Positions 13,036-20,463 of a DNA stretch of 21,489 nt are shown one piece after another. The position numbers were made by a program, and so were the translations under genes. The notes beneath the pieces were generated by a model. The model saw only the letters and a program-made list of their open reading frames with translations, did no database searches and was not told where the DNA came from. Source of the stretch: Pseudomonadota bacterium (lineage in GTDB: Bacteria > Pseudomonadota > Alphaproteobacteria > Acetobacterales > Acetobacteraceae); assembly GCA_021784255.1 (NCBI GenBank), contig JAJXSZ010000012.1, positions 1 through 21,489 on the forward strand, given 5' to 3'. Each line of letters begins with the position of its first letter. Position 1 is the first letter of the stretch.

Positions 13036-13181
13036 ACCGGGCGGCCGAATCCCCGTCGCGCCGCGCATGGCAGGGCTCCGTCGCCGGCGGCGCTCGCCAC
13101 CGCTTCGCGCACCCCCCTCGCGCAACCTGCGAGCAAGCTTTGTCACATCCGGTCACGCGCGGCGGCGCTATCCCTTCCGCC

Positions 13182-14486
13182 ATGACCCTCGAACCGATCA
13201 CCGCGAGCATCCGCTTCGGCTACGGCCCGCGCCCCGGCGAACCGGCACCGGCGGACGCTGCCGCCTGGCTGCGCGGCCAGCTCGACCGCAACGACCCGCT
13301 CGCCAACGGCCCCGGCCCCACCGCCGTCCAGGGCCTCGAGGCGCTGCACGCCGACCAGCTCGACCGCAAGCGCAAGCTGAAGCCAGACCGCGTGCGCCGC
13401 CTCTTCCTCGCCGAGAACCGCACCACCGGCAACCACATGGTGGACACGCCGATGCCGTTCCGCGAGCGGCTGGTCTGGTTCTGGTTCAACCACTTCACCG
13501 TCAGCCTCAAGCGCCCCTTCGTCGCCGCCGTGCTCGGCGACTATGTCCGCACCGCCATCCGCCCGCATGTCACCGGCCGCTTCGAGGACATGCTGCTGGC
13601 GGTGATGCGCCATCCGGCGATGCTGCTCTATCTCGACAACGCGCAGTCCTTCGGCCCCGACAGCGTCGCCGGCGAGCGCCGTCACCGTGGCCTCAACGAG
13701 AACCTGGCGCGCGAGTGCCTGGAGCTGCACACGCTCACCCCCGCCGCCGGCTACACCCAGGCCGACGTCACCGATTTTGCGAAGATCCTGACCGGCTGGA
13801 GCATCGCCTACCCGGCCCTGCTCGCACGCGGCGCACCGGCCTTCCGCTTCTACCCCGCCGCGCACGAGCCGGGCGCGCCGGTGCTGCTGGGCCGGCGGTT
13901 CCCGCCCGGTGAGGCCGGCGGCATCGCCGCTCTGCGCTTCCTCGCCAACCACCCCGCCACCTATCGCGCGCTCGCGACCCGGCTGGCCACGCACTTCGTC
14001 GCCGACGCGCCGCCGGCCTCCTGCGTCGGCCGGCTCGAAGCCGTGCTCGCGACCACCCGGGGCGACCTGCGCGCGGCGGCCCTCGCCCTGATCGACGAGC
14101 CGGGCGCGGCGATCCCGCTCACCAAGCTGCGCACGCCGGTCGACTATGTGGTGGCGACCACGCGCGCCCTCGCCCTGCCGCCCCCCCGCCGCTTCCCGGT
14201 GCTGCCGGCGATGGCGGCGCTCGGCGAGCCGCTATTCGCAGCCCCGCTGCCCAATGGCTGGCCGGACACCGCCGCGGACTGGGCCGCGGGAGAGGCGATG
14301 ATGCGCCGGGTGGACTGGGCCTACGACCTCGCCGCCCGCGCCGCGCGCCACGACCCGGTCGCGGTCGCCGACGCCGTGCTCGGCCCCCTGCTTTCGCCCG
14401 CGACGCGCGCGGCGGTGCACCGCGCCGGTTCGCGGCGGGAGGGCCTCGCCCTGTTGTTTGCCTCGCCGGAGTTCATGCGCCGATGA
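13182..14486 (+). CDS. DUF1800 domain-containing protein
   Basis: The 434-residue protein shows the DUF1800 landmarks: IRFGYGPRPGE (10-20), PFRERLVWFWFNHFTVS, AMLLYLDNAQS, LNENLARECLELHTL (171-185), YTQADVTDFAKILTGWS and ASPEFMRR at the C-terminus. DUF1800 proteins are almost always encoded next to a DUF1501 protein, as here, but their reaction is unknown. There is no signal peptide: the N-terminus is MTLEPITASIRFG. Secretion, if any, might therefore depend on its Tat-exported partner. ATG 13182 was chosen because the RFGxG box follows directly. No Shine-Dalgarno is visible, which again permits a very short leader. The stop overlaps the next start by four bases. Confidence 0.93.
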   Translation: MTLEPITASIRFGYGPRPGEPAPADAAAWLRGQLDRNDPLANGPGPTAVQGLEALHADQLDRKRKLKPDRVRRLFLAENRTTGNHMVDTPMPFRERLVWFWFNHFTVSLKRPFVAAVLGDYVRTAIRPHVTGRFEDMLLAVMRHPAMLLYLDNAQSFGPDSVAGERRHRGLNENLARECLELHTLTPAAGYTQADVTDFAKILTGWSIAYPALLARGAPAFRFYPAAHEPGAPVLLGRRFPPGEAGGIAALRFLANHPATYRALATRLATHFVADAPPASCVGRLEAVLATTRGDLRAAALALIDEPGAAIPLTKLRTPVDYVVATTRALALPPPRRFPVLPAMAALGEPLFAAPLPNGWPDTAADWAAGEAMMRRVDWAYDLAARAARHDPVAVADAVLGPLLSPATRAAVHRAGSRREGLALLFASPEFMRR

Positions 14487-15703
14487 CCGCCAACCCGCTC
14501 GTGCCCGCCGCAACCGGGCTTCGCCTGACGCGCCGCGCCGCCCTGCTCGGCCTCGGCGGCGCCGTCGCCCTCGGCCGCGCCTCGTTGGCGCTGGCCGCGG
14601 CGCCGACCGACCGCCGCTTTGTTGTGATCCTGCTGCGCGGCGCGCTCGACGGCATGTCCGCCGTGGTGCCCTACGGCGATCGCGACCTCGCCACCTGGCG
14701 CACCGGGCTGCTCACCGGCCAGCCCGGGCGGCCGGGCGGGCCGCTCGACCTCGGCGGCTTCTACGGGCTGCATCCCGCCCTCGGCGGCATGCACGCGCTC
14801 TATGCCGCGGGCGAGCTCGCGCCGGTGCACGCGATCGCCGGGGCCTGGCGCGTGCGCAGCCATTTCGAGGCGCAGGACTTCCTGGAGATGGGCGACGGCG
14901 AGCAGCGCATCGACAGCGGCTGGCTCAACCGCGTCGCCGGCACCATGCCGCGCCGGGGCCAAGGCGACAACGCCATCGCCATCGGGGCCACCGTGCCGCT
15001 GATCCTGCGCGGCCAGGCGCATGCGGGCTCCTGGCTGCCGGAGAATTTCCGCCCGCCCGCGGTGAGCCTCTACGAGCAGATCGCCGCCCTGAACCGCCAC
15101 GACCCGGTGACCGGCCCCGCCTTCGCCGACGGGTTGCGCGAGCGCGGCTTCATCGCGACGATGCAGGGAGGAAGCCAGCGCGGTCCCGGCCGCTTCGCCT
15201 TTGCGGCGCTGGCGCGCGTCGCCGGGCGGATGCTCGCGGCAGCGGACGGTCCGCGCCTCGCGGCGATGGAGCTGGGCGGCTGGGACACGCATGTCGCGCA
15301 GGTGGCCCGGCTGCGCTACCCGCTGACGGAACTCGACCAGGGGCTGGCCGCGCTCAAGGAGGGGCTGGGCGCGGCCTGGGCGCACACCACGGTGCTGGCG
15401 GTCACCGAGTTCGGCCGCACCGTCCGCGCGAACGGCACCGGCGGCACCGATCACGGCACCGCGACCGTCGCCTTCCTCGCCGGCGGCGCGGTGGCCGGCG
15501 GCACGGTACGCGCCGACTGGCCGGGGCTCGCACGCCATCGCCTGTTCGAGAACCGCGACCTCGCGCCGACCGCCGAGCTGCGCGCGCTCGCCAAGGGCGT
15601 GCTGGCGCACCATCTCGGCCTCGACCAGGCGGCCCTGCTGCGCGTCTTTCCCGGCAGTGGCGGCGTCGCCCCCATGGCCGGGTTGATCAGGACGGACACG
15701 TAA
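14483..15703 (+). CDS. DUF1501 domain-containing protein, Tat-exported
   Basis: The 406-residue protein starts with a Tat signal: LRLTRRAALLGLGGAVALG with twin Arg17-Arg18. A hydrophobic core follows and a likely signal-peptidase site lies after Ala38 or Ala40 (SLALAAAP). The mature part has the DUF1501 landmarks: VVILLRGALDGMSAVVPYGD, GLHPALGGMHALYAAGELA, RSHFEAQDFLE, GGWDTH (Asp268, His270), TEFGRTVRANG and GTDHGTA (Asp323, His324). The His/Asp pattern is that of the alkaline phosphatase/sulfatase-like superfamily, so a periplasmic metal-dependent hydrolase is likely. The natural substrate is unknown. It overlaps the DUF1800 stop by four bases (ATGA) and its own end overlaps the convergent M28 gene by 17 bases. 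Confidence 0.93.
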   Translation: MTANPLVPAATGLRLTRRAALLGLGGAVALGRASLALAAAPTDRRFVVILLRGALDGMSAVVPYGDRDLATWRTGLLTGQPGRPGGPLDLGGFYGLHPALGGMHALYAAGELAPVHAIAGAWRVRSHFEAQDFLEMGDGEQRIDSGWLNRVAGTMPRRGQGDNAIAIGATVPLILRGQAHAGSWLPENFRPPAVSLYEQIAALNRHDPVTGPAFADGLRERGFIATMQGGSQRGPGRFAFAALARVAGRMLAAADGPRLAAMELGGWDTHVAQVARLRYPLTELDQGLAALKEGLGAAWAHTTVLAVTEFGRTVRANGTGGTDHGTATVAFLAGGAVAGGTVRADWPGLARHRLFENRDLAPTAELRALAKGVLAHHLGLDQAALLRVFPGSGGVAPMAGLIRTDT

Positions 15704-17429
15704 CGACCTCCAGCGCCGCGATCGCGGTGGCGAGCGCGTGGCCGAGCCGATTGCAGGCACGCCGCGCCGCGACCAGGCGGAAGCGCTGCTCGTCGCTGCC
15801 CGCCTCGCTCGCGGCGAGAAGCCGCAGCGGGTCCAGCACCGGCCACGGGTTCTGCGGCAGCGCCGGATCGTGCGCGAAACGATCGCCGCTGGTGTAGTCC
15901 ATCGGCACCAGCGCGCGCGAGACCGCCATCAGCGCCCGATCGACAGCGGCATCGGCAGCGGCATCGGCGGCAGCGGCATCCGCGAGCGCGCCGGCAAGCG
16001 CGCCGAGGCGGCGTGCGCGGGCGCCGAGTGCCGCCAGGTCGAGCGCGCCGCCGACCCCCGGCGCCAGCTTCGCCAGCTCCGCCTCGAGGCCCAGGGTGGC
16101 GCGCCGGTAGTCGAGCGGCAGGCGGGGCGCGGTGAGCAGGCGCGCGAGGGCGTGCACATAGATGCGGGTGTCGCGGACCAGCAGCCCGGGCTCCATCTTG
16201 TCGAGCGTGTCCTCCGGCGTATGCCACCACCAACCCAGGCCGGCACCGCGGCGCGGGCCGCCGCCGAGCACGCCGGCCATCACGTTGTCCGCCGCCGCCG
16301 CCGGCTGCTCGCCCATCGCCATGAACATCGACGCCACGCCGATCCCCCAGAAGGACTGGTCGCCGGCCCGGCTCATCCGCAGGCCGGCGAGCTCCTGCCC
16401 TCCCTCGACACGGATCGCCTCGGCGGCAAGGCCCGCGAGTTCGGCCGAGCAGAGCGCGTCGGTCAGCACCGTGTTGCCGCGCGCGCCGGTGGAATCGACG
16501 TTGACATGCGCGCCGCAGCGGCGGGCGAGTTCCTCCCAGTGCGTGTCGGCATACCAGGCGGAGCCGGAATAGCGGCCGTGCGAGTGCCCCGACCAGAAGC
16601 ACAGCCGCAGGCCGCGCTTCCACGCCGCGCGCTCGTGGCGCAGCAGTCGCGCCGCCTCCAGCATCGTCGCGTTGGCGCCGCCATTGTCCATCACGCCGAA
16701 ATACCAGGTGTCGTGATGCCCGGAGAACAGCACGAAGGGCGCGTCCGGCTCGCCCTCGGGCATCAGCTCCGCGACCAGCAGCGGTGTCTCGCGCCAGGCC
16801 GTGTCGACCTCGGCGTGCAGCGTCACGTCGACCGTCTCGCCCGCCACCACGCGCGCCTTCAGCGCCGCGCCCGCGGCCTGGCGCAGGCTGACCACGGTGG
16901 TCCTCGGCAGCTCGGCTCGCGTCGCCTCGCTCGGGCTGCCCCAGACCGGGGAGATGCACATCTCGTGGAGGTGCTCGTGCGGGCTGATATGCACCTGCCC
17001 CACGGCACCGGCGCGCGCGGCACGCAGGCTCGCGCCCGGGTTGGCGATCCCCTCCAGCAGCACGATCCTGCCGCGCGCATCGATCGCCGCGAAATCCTCC
17101 GCCCGTCCGGCCCCGGCATAGACCACGGGCGCGCTGAGCCCGCCCTGCGGCGAGGGGCGCGAGAAGGAATGGGTGATGCAGTCCGGCTGCTCGTTGCCGA
17201 TCAGGATGCGGGCGCGGCCGGGCAGGCTGATATAGGCCTCGTGGCGCAGCAGTTCGGTGCGGTAGCCGTAGCCGTCCAGCACCGCGCGCAGATAGCGGAA
17301 GCTCTCATACTCCTCCGCCGTTCCCGAGAGCTTGATCCGCCTGGCGAATTCCTCGAGATGGCGGAACATCGTTGCGGCATCGACCGATGCCGTGAGCGAT
17401 GCCAGCGCGGCGCCGTCGATTCCGCTCAT
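15687..17429 (-). CDS. M28-type peptidase with PA-like insert (variant metal site)
   Basis: The 580-residue protein resembles M28 aminopeptidases of the glutamate-carboxypeptidase shape. It has an N-terminal lead (MFRHLEEFARRIKLSGT), a PA-like insert at about 95-195 and the zinc-peptidase core. Visible ligands are GHHD (His238, Asp240), MDNGGAN (Asp248), NVDST (Asp312) and WWWHTPED (His403). Where M28 enzymes have the Glu-Glu pair before GLLGS, this protein reads WSGHSHGRYSGSAWYAD (279-295). An Asp-Ala-rich low-complexity stretch lies at about 484-496, in a DNA minisatellite. ATG 17429 has GGGAGG eight bases upstream. There is no signal peptide, so it is probably cytosolic. It could be a di- or aminopeptidase, or a catalytically changed relative. 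The family call is good; activity is uncertain. Confidence 0.87.
   Translation of the reverse strand: MSGIDGAALASLTASVDAATMFRHLEEFARRIKLSGTAEEYESFRYLRAVLDGYGYRTELLRHEAYISLPGRARILIGNEQPDCITHSFSRPSPQGGLSAPVVYAGAGRAEDFAAIDARGRIVLLEGIANPGASLRAARAGAVGQVHISPHEHLHEMCISPVWGSPSEATRAELPRTTVVSLRQAAGAALKARVVAGETVDVTLHAEVDTAWRETPLLVAELMPEGEPDAPFVLFSGHHDTWYFGVMDNGGANATMLEAARLLRHERAAWKRGLRLCFWSGHSHGRYSGSAWYADTHWEELARRCGAHVNVDSTGARGNTVLTDALCSAELAGLAAEAIRVEGGQELAGLRMSRAGDQSFWGIGVASMFMAMGEQPAAAADNVMAGVLGGGPRRGAGLGWWWHTPEDTLDKMEPGLLVRDTRIYVHALARLLTAPRLPLDYRRATLGLEAELAKLAPGVGGALDLAALGARARRLGALAGALADAAAADAAADAAVDRALMAVSRALVPMDYTSGDRFAHDPALPQNPWPVLDPLRLLAASEAGSDEQRFRLVAARRACNRLGHALATAIAALEVVTCPS
15944..15980. repeat. 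12-bp tandem repeat inside the M28 gene
   Basis: CAGCGGCATCGG occurs at 15944-15955 and 15956-15967. A third copy of its first ten bases occurs at 15971-15980 after a 3-bp insertion. All are in frame and encode an Asp-Ala-Ala-rich run. Such repeats are prone to length change without a frameshift. Confidence 0.6.
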
Positions 17430-17607
17430 GCCCCTAACCTCCCACGTTGCGGCACAGGATGATCCCGCTCGCGTCCCAGGGCCAGAGGCCAGGGAGCCGG
17501 AGGTCAAAGGGCCCGCGAGCCATGGCGGGCGAGCGCAGGCCAGGGCAGTCGGCGGCAATGGGAATCGCCGCGTGCGGCTAGGTTGCGTCGTCCCGCGGAG
17601 ACCGCCC
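17430..17607. other. Divergent intergenic region, M28 gene / DUF1345 gene
   Basis: These 178 bases hold the two divergent leaders. A GGGAGG ribosome binding site for the M28 gene lies at the left end and a GGAG for the DUF1345 gene at the right end. I see no clear promoter hexamers, RNA gene or repeat in between. Confidence 0.5.
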
Positions 17608-18264
17608 ATGCCCCTGCTCACCAGCCTGCTCGCCCGCAAGCGCCTGTTCGCCGGCATCGCCGCCGGGCTGGTCGTGCTCGCCATCCTGCCGGCGAACCAT
17701 CGGCTGCTCACCCGCGCGCTGCTCGCCTGGGACCTCGGCGCGCTGCTGTTCCTGGCGCTGATCGCAGCGATGTTCTCGAGCCGCGACCACCTGCACCTGC
17801 CGCGCGACGCGGCGGCACAGGAGGAGGGCGAGTGGACCATCTTCGCCGCGACCCTGACCGGCGTCTCCGCGAGCTTCGCCGCCATCGTCGGCGAGTTCGC
17901 CCTGACCAAGTCCGGCACGCACCTGGCGCGCTACGAGCATCTCGGCCTCGTCGTCGCCACCCTGCTGCTGTCCTGGCTGATGACACAGACGCTGTTCGCG
18001 CTGCGCTACGCGCACGAGTACTACAGCTCGCGCCGGCACGACGGCAAACCCGATGGCGGGCTGCAATTCCCCGGCGGGCATCCGCCGGACTACTGGGACT
18101 TCGCCTATTTCTCGCTGGTGCTGGGAATGACGTTCCAGGTCTCGGACGTGCAGATCGTCTCGCGCAAATTCCGCCGCCTCGCGCTGCTGCACGGCTTCAT
18201 GGGGTTCGTCTTCAACACCGTCATCATCGCGCTCTCGGTCAACGTCGGCGCGAGCCTGCTGTAG
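17608..18264 (+). CDS. DUF1345 domain-containing membrane protein
   Basis: The 218-residue inner-membrane protein has about five hydrophobic segments (13-28, 34-56, 77-97, 108-131, 192-216). The DUF1345 landmarks are LLAWDLGALLFLALI, YAHEYY, GGHPPDYWDFAYFS, VLGMTFQVSDVQI and the C-terminal GFVFNTVIIALSVNVGASLL. The YWDFAYFS and TFQVSDV boxes are the best evidence. The family's function is unknown. ATG 17608 has GGAG eight bases upstream; no longer start is needed. It stands alone, divergent from the M28 gene and convergent with the M20 operon. Confidence 0.93.
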   Translation: MPLLTSLLARKRLFAGIAAGLVVLAILPANHRLLTRALLAWDLGALLFLALIAAMFSSRDHLHLPRDAAAQEEGEWTIFAATLTGVSASFAAIVGEFALTKSGTHLARYEHLGLVVATLLLSWLMTQTLFALRYAHEYYSSRRHDGKPDGGLQFPGGHPPDYWDFAYFSLVLGMTFQVSDVQIVSRKFRRLALLHGFMGFVFNTVIIALSVNVGASLL

Positions 18265-18293
18265 GAAACTCAGAAGCCAGAGCAGCTTATCTC

Positions 18294-18324
18294 CGGTCTG
18301 CCTGGGCCGGACAGGTTCAGACCG
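18294..18324. terminator. Hairpin between convergent genes (candidate bidirectional terminator)
   Basis: CGGTCTG (18294-18300) pairs with CAGACCG (18318-18324), and CCTG (18301-18304) with CAGG (18312-18315). This gives an 11-bp stem with a two-base bulge and a seven-base loop. It lies in the 85-base gap between the ends of the DUF1345 gene and the M20 gene. No T tract is seen on either strand. An alternative helix, CCGATC (18322-18327) with GATCGG (18336-18341), shares the right arm. Confidence 0.5.
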
Positions 18325-18349
18325 ATCATCAGACAGATCGGAGGTTGCC

Positions 18350-19723
18350 CTAGCGTCGCAGCGCCGCCATCGCCGGGAACAGCCGGCTCCATGCCCGCAG
18401 CCCCTCGTCGAAGGAGGAGAGGCGGAAGAACTCGTTGGGCGCATGGATGCGCTCGTCTGCGACCGCGTAGGACAGCGTCACCGTCTCCAGGCCCAGCGCC
18501 TGCTTCGCCATCGCCGAGATCGGCAGCGTGCCGCCGATGCCGACGCGCACCGGCCGCCTTCCGTGCACCTCCTCGACCACATTCTCGACCACGGCGAGGT
18601 AGGGGTCGTCCTCCGGCACGACATAGGCGTGCGCGCCGTCATGCGGGTCGAGGATCTCGAGATCGGCGAAGGCCGGGCAATGCTCCCGCAGATGTTTCGT
18701 GACGGCATCGAAGACCCGTCCCGGTTCCTGCCCCGGCCCGAGCCGGCAGGTGATTTTCGCGCGCGCCTCATGCGGGATGATGGTCTTGCCGCCGGGCCCG
18801 GTATAGCCGCCGATCATGCCGTTCACTTCCAGCGTCGGGCGGAACCACAGGCTCTCCAGCAGCCGCACGCCGGGTTCCATCGCGCCCGGTCGCGCGCCGA
18901 TCTCGGCGAAGAAGGCGGCTTCGTCGAAGGCGAGCTCGTCCATGCTGGCGTAGTCGCGGTTGCCCGGCCGCTGCAGCCCCTCGAAGAAACCGCCGACCGC
19001 GATCCGGCCGGCCGCGTCGTGCAGGGTCGCGAGCAGGCGCGCGAGCGTCATGGCGGCGTTGCCGACCGGGCCGCCGAACCGGCCCGAATGCAGGTCGCGC
19101 GCGGCGGTGCGCAGCACCACCTCCATCCCCATGAGGCCACGCGAATTGGTGTTGACGGAAGGCCGGCCCGGACGCCAGCGCCCGCCATCGGCCGAGACCA
19201 GCACGTCGGCGGCGAGCAGCTTGCGATGGCGGCGCATGATGCCGGGCAGCGAGCGGCTGCCGATCTCCTCCTCGCCCTCGATCAGCACTTTGACGTTGAC
19301 CGGCAGCCGCCGCTCCGCCGCGAGCCAGGCCTCGATCGCCGAGACCGCGATCCACAGCGGCGATTTGTCGTCCGAGGCGCCGCGCGCGTAGATGTGCCCG
19401 TCGCGGATCGTCGGCTCGAACGGCGGCGTCTGCCATAGCTCCAGCGGATCGGGCGGCTGGACGTCGTAATGGCCGTAGACCAGTAGTGTCGGCCGGCCGG
19501 GCGCGCCGAGCCACTCGCCATAGACCGCGTCGTGCCCGCCATCGTTGAGATACTGTACCGAGTTGAGCCCGATGCGCTCGAACCGCGCCCTGAGCAGGGC
19601 CGCGGCATCGCGGATGCCCTGCGCATAGGCGGGGTCGGTCGAGACGCTGGGCAGGCGGATGAAGCCCAGCAGCTCATCGAGCAGCCGCGCGTGATGGTCG
19701 GCGATCCAGGCTTCGACGCTCAT
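18350..19723 (-). CDS. M20 family metallopeptidase (dipeptidase)
   Basis: The 457-residue protein is a full-length M20 di-zinc peptidase. The metal site reads YGHYDVQP (His85, Asp87), ARGASDDKS (bridging Asp118) and EGEEEIGS (general-base and ligand Glu152/Glu153). VSADGGR and ERIHAPNE near the C-terminus supply further ligands. A dimerisation (lid) domain fills about residues 195-360, with LHSGRFGGPVGNA at its start. The wording YGHYDVQPPDPLELW is typical of the dipeptidase/CNDP group, which cleaves short peptides in the cytosol. It is the third gene of a coupled operon: ATG 19723 overlaps the SDR stop by four bases. It probably processes a small peptide or amide linked to the two dehydrogenases upstream; that is inference. 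Confidence 0.95.
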   Translation of the reverse strand: MSVEAWIADHHARLLDELLGFIRLPSVSTDPAYAQGIRDAAALLRARFERIGLNSVQYLNDGGHDAVYGEWLGAPGRPTLLVYGHYDVQPPDPLELWQTPPFEPTIRDGHIYARGASDDKSPLWIAVSAIEAWLAAERRLPVNVKVLIEGEEEIGSRSLPGIMRRHRKLLAADVLVSADGGRWRPGRPSVNTNSRGLMGMEVVLRTAARDLHSGRFGGPVGNAAMTLARLLATLHDAAGRIAVGGFFEGLQRPGNRDYASMDELAFDEAAFFAEIGARPGAMEPGVRLLESLWFRPTLEVNGMIGGYTGPGGKTIIPHEARAKITCRLGPGQEPGRVFDAVTKHLREHCPAFADLEILDPHDGAHAYVVPEDDPYLAVVENVVEEVHGRRPVRVGIGGTLPISAMAKQALGLETVTLSYAVADERIHAPNEFFRLSSFDEGLRAWSRLFPAMAALRR

Positions 19724-20463
19724 CGTCCGCCGTCCACCGAGATGATCTGGCCGCTGACGAAGCTGGCGAGCGGCGAGGCGAAGAACAGCACCGCGTTGGC
19801 GATGTCCTGCGCCGAGCCGAGCCGGCGCAGCGCGATCCGCTCGACCAGCGCCTGCTGGCCGTCGGCGCCATAGCTCTCCCATTGCCGCTCGGTCGTCGTG
19901 TTGCTGCGGATGAAGCCGGGGGCGACCGAGTTCACGGTGATGCCGGACGGCCCCAGCTCGTGCGCGAGCTGGCGGGTGAGCCCGACCACCGCGTGCTTGG
20001 CGCTGCAATAGGCCTGGATGCCGGTGAGCGACGCCTGCAGGCCGGCGCCCGAGGAGATGTTGACGATCCGCCCCTCGCCGGCCGCCTTCATCGCCGGCGC
20101 CGCGGCGCGCGACAGCGCCATCGCCGCGCCGACATTGATGGCGAAGATGCGGTCCCAGTCGGCGTCCGCCACGTCCTCGATCGGACGCATCACCTGCCCG
20201 GCGACGCCGCCGGCGTTGTTCACCAGGCAGAAAATCCGCCCGATCCCGCCGATCCAGGCCGCCGCCGCGCCGCGGTCGGTGAGGTCGACGACCCTGCCAT
20301 GGATACCGGCATGGCCGCGCGCGGTCTCGGCCAGCTCCGCGCCATCGAGGTCGCAGCCATGCACCGTGGCCCCCAAGGCGGCGAAGCTGCGCGCGATCAC
20401 CCGGCCCAGCCCGTGGCCGGCGCCGGACACCGCGACCGTCTTGCCATCGAAACGAATATTCAT
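19720..20463 (-). CDS. SDR family NAD(P)-dependent oxidoreductase
   Basis: The 247-residue classical short-chain dehydrogenase has the cofactor motif VSGAGHGLG (residues 12-20). Asp38 ends strand two (GCDLD), which favours NAD over NADP. The structural NNAG is at 82-85 and the catalytic set is Ser138 (NISSG), Tyr152 and Lys156 (YCSAK). The C-terminus VSGQIISVDGGR is the usual substrate-loop end. It oxidises or reduces an alcohol/ketone pair of unknown identity in the cytosol. It overlaps the upstream ketopantoate-reductase-family stop and the downstream M20 start by four bases each, so the three proteins are made together. Confidence 0.95.
   Translation of the reverse strand: MNIRFDGKTVAVSGAGHGLGRVIARSFAALGATVHGCDLDGAELAETARGHAGIHGRVVDLTDRGAAAAWIGGIGRIFCLVNNAGGVAGQVMRPIEDVADADWDRIFAINVGAAMALSRAAAPAMKAAGEGRIVNISSGAGLQASLTGIQAYCSAKHAVVGLTRQLAHELGPSGITVNSVAPGFIRSNTTTERQWESYGADGQQALVERIALRRLGSAQDIANAVLFFASPLASFVSGQIISVDGGR

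Larger units (their letters stand above)
12890..13181. other. Divergent intergenic region between fusA and the DUF1800 gene
   Basis: These 292 bases hold the 5' ends of two divergent genes and at least three dyad elements, listed separately. I see no convincing small reading frame with a ribosome binding site and no tRNA. No promoter stands out: a TTGTCA hexamer at 13140-13145 has no good -10 at the right distance. The left end is the fusA leader, where a GGAGG decides the start. Confidence 0.6.

Noticed and set aside
13140..13173. Promoter for the DUF1800 gene with TTGTCA as -35
   Set aside because: The only A/T-rich hexamer downstream (CTATCC) is 22 bases away, too far for a normal spacer.
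15687..17918. Extended N-terminus for the M28 peptidase up to 17918
   Set aside because: The extra residues are shadow sequence across the divergent DUF1345 gene. ATG 17429 has a strong GGGAGG site.
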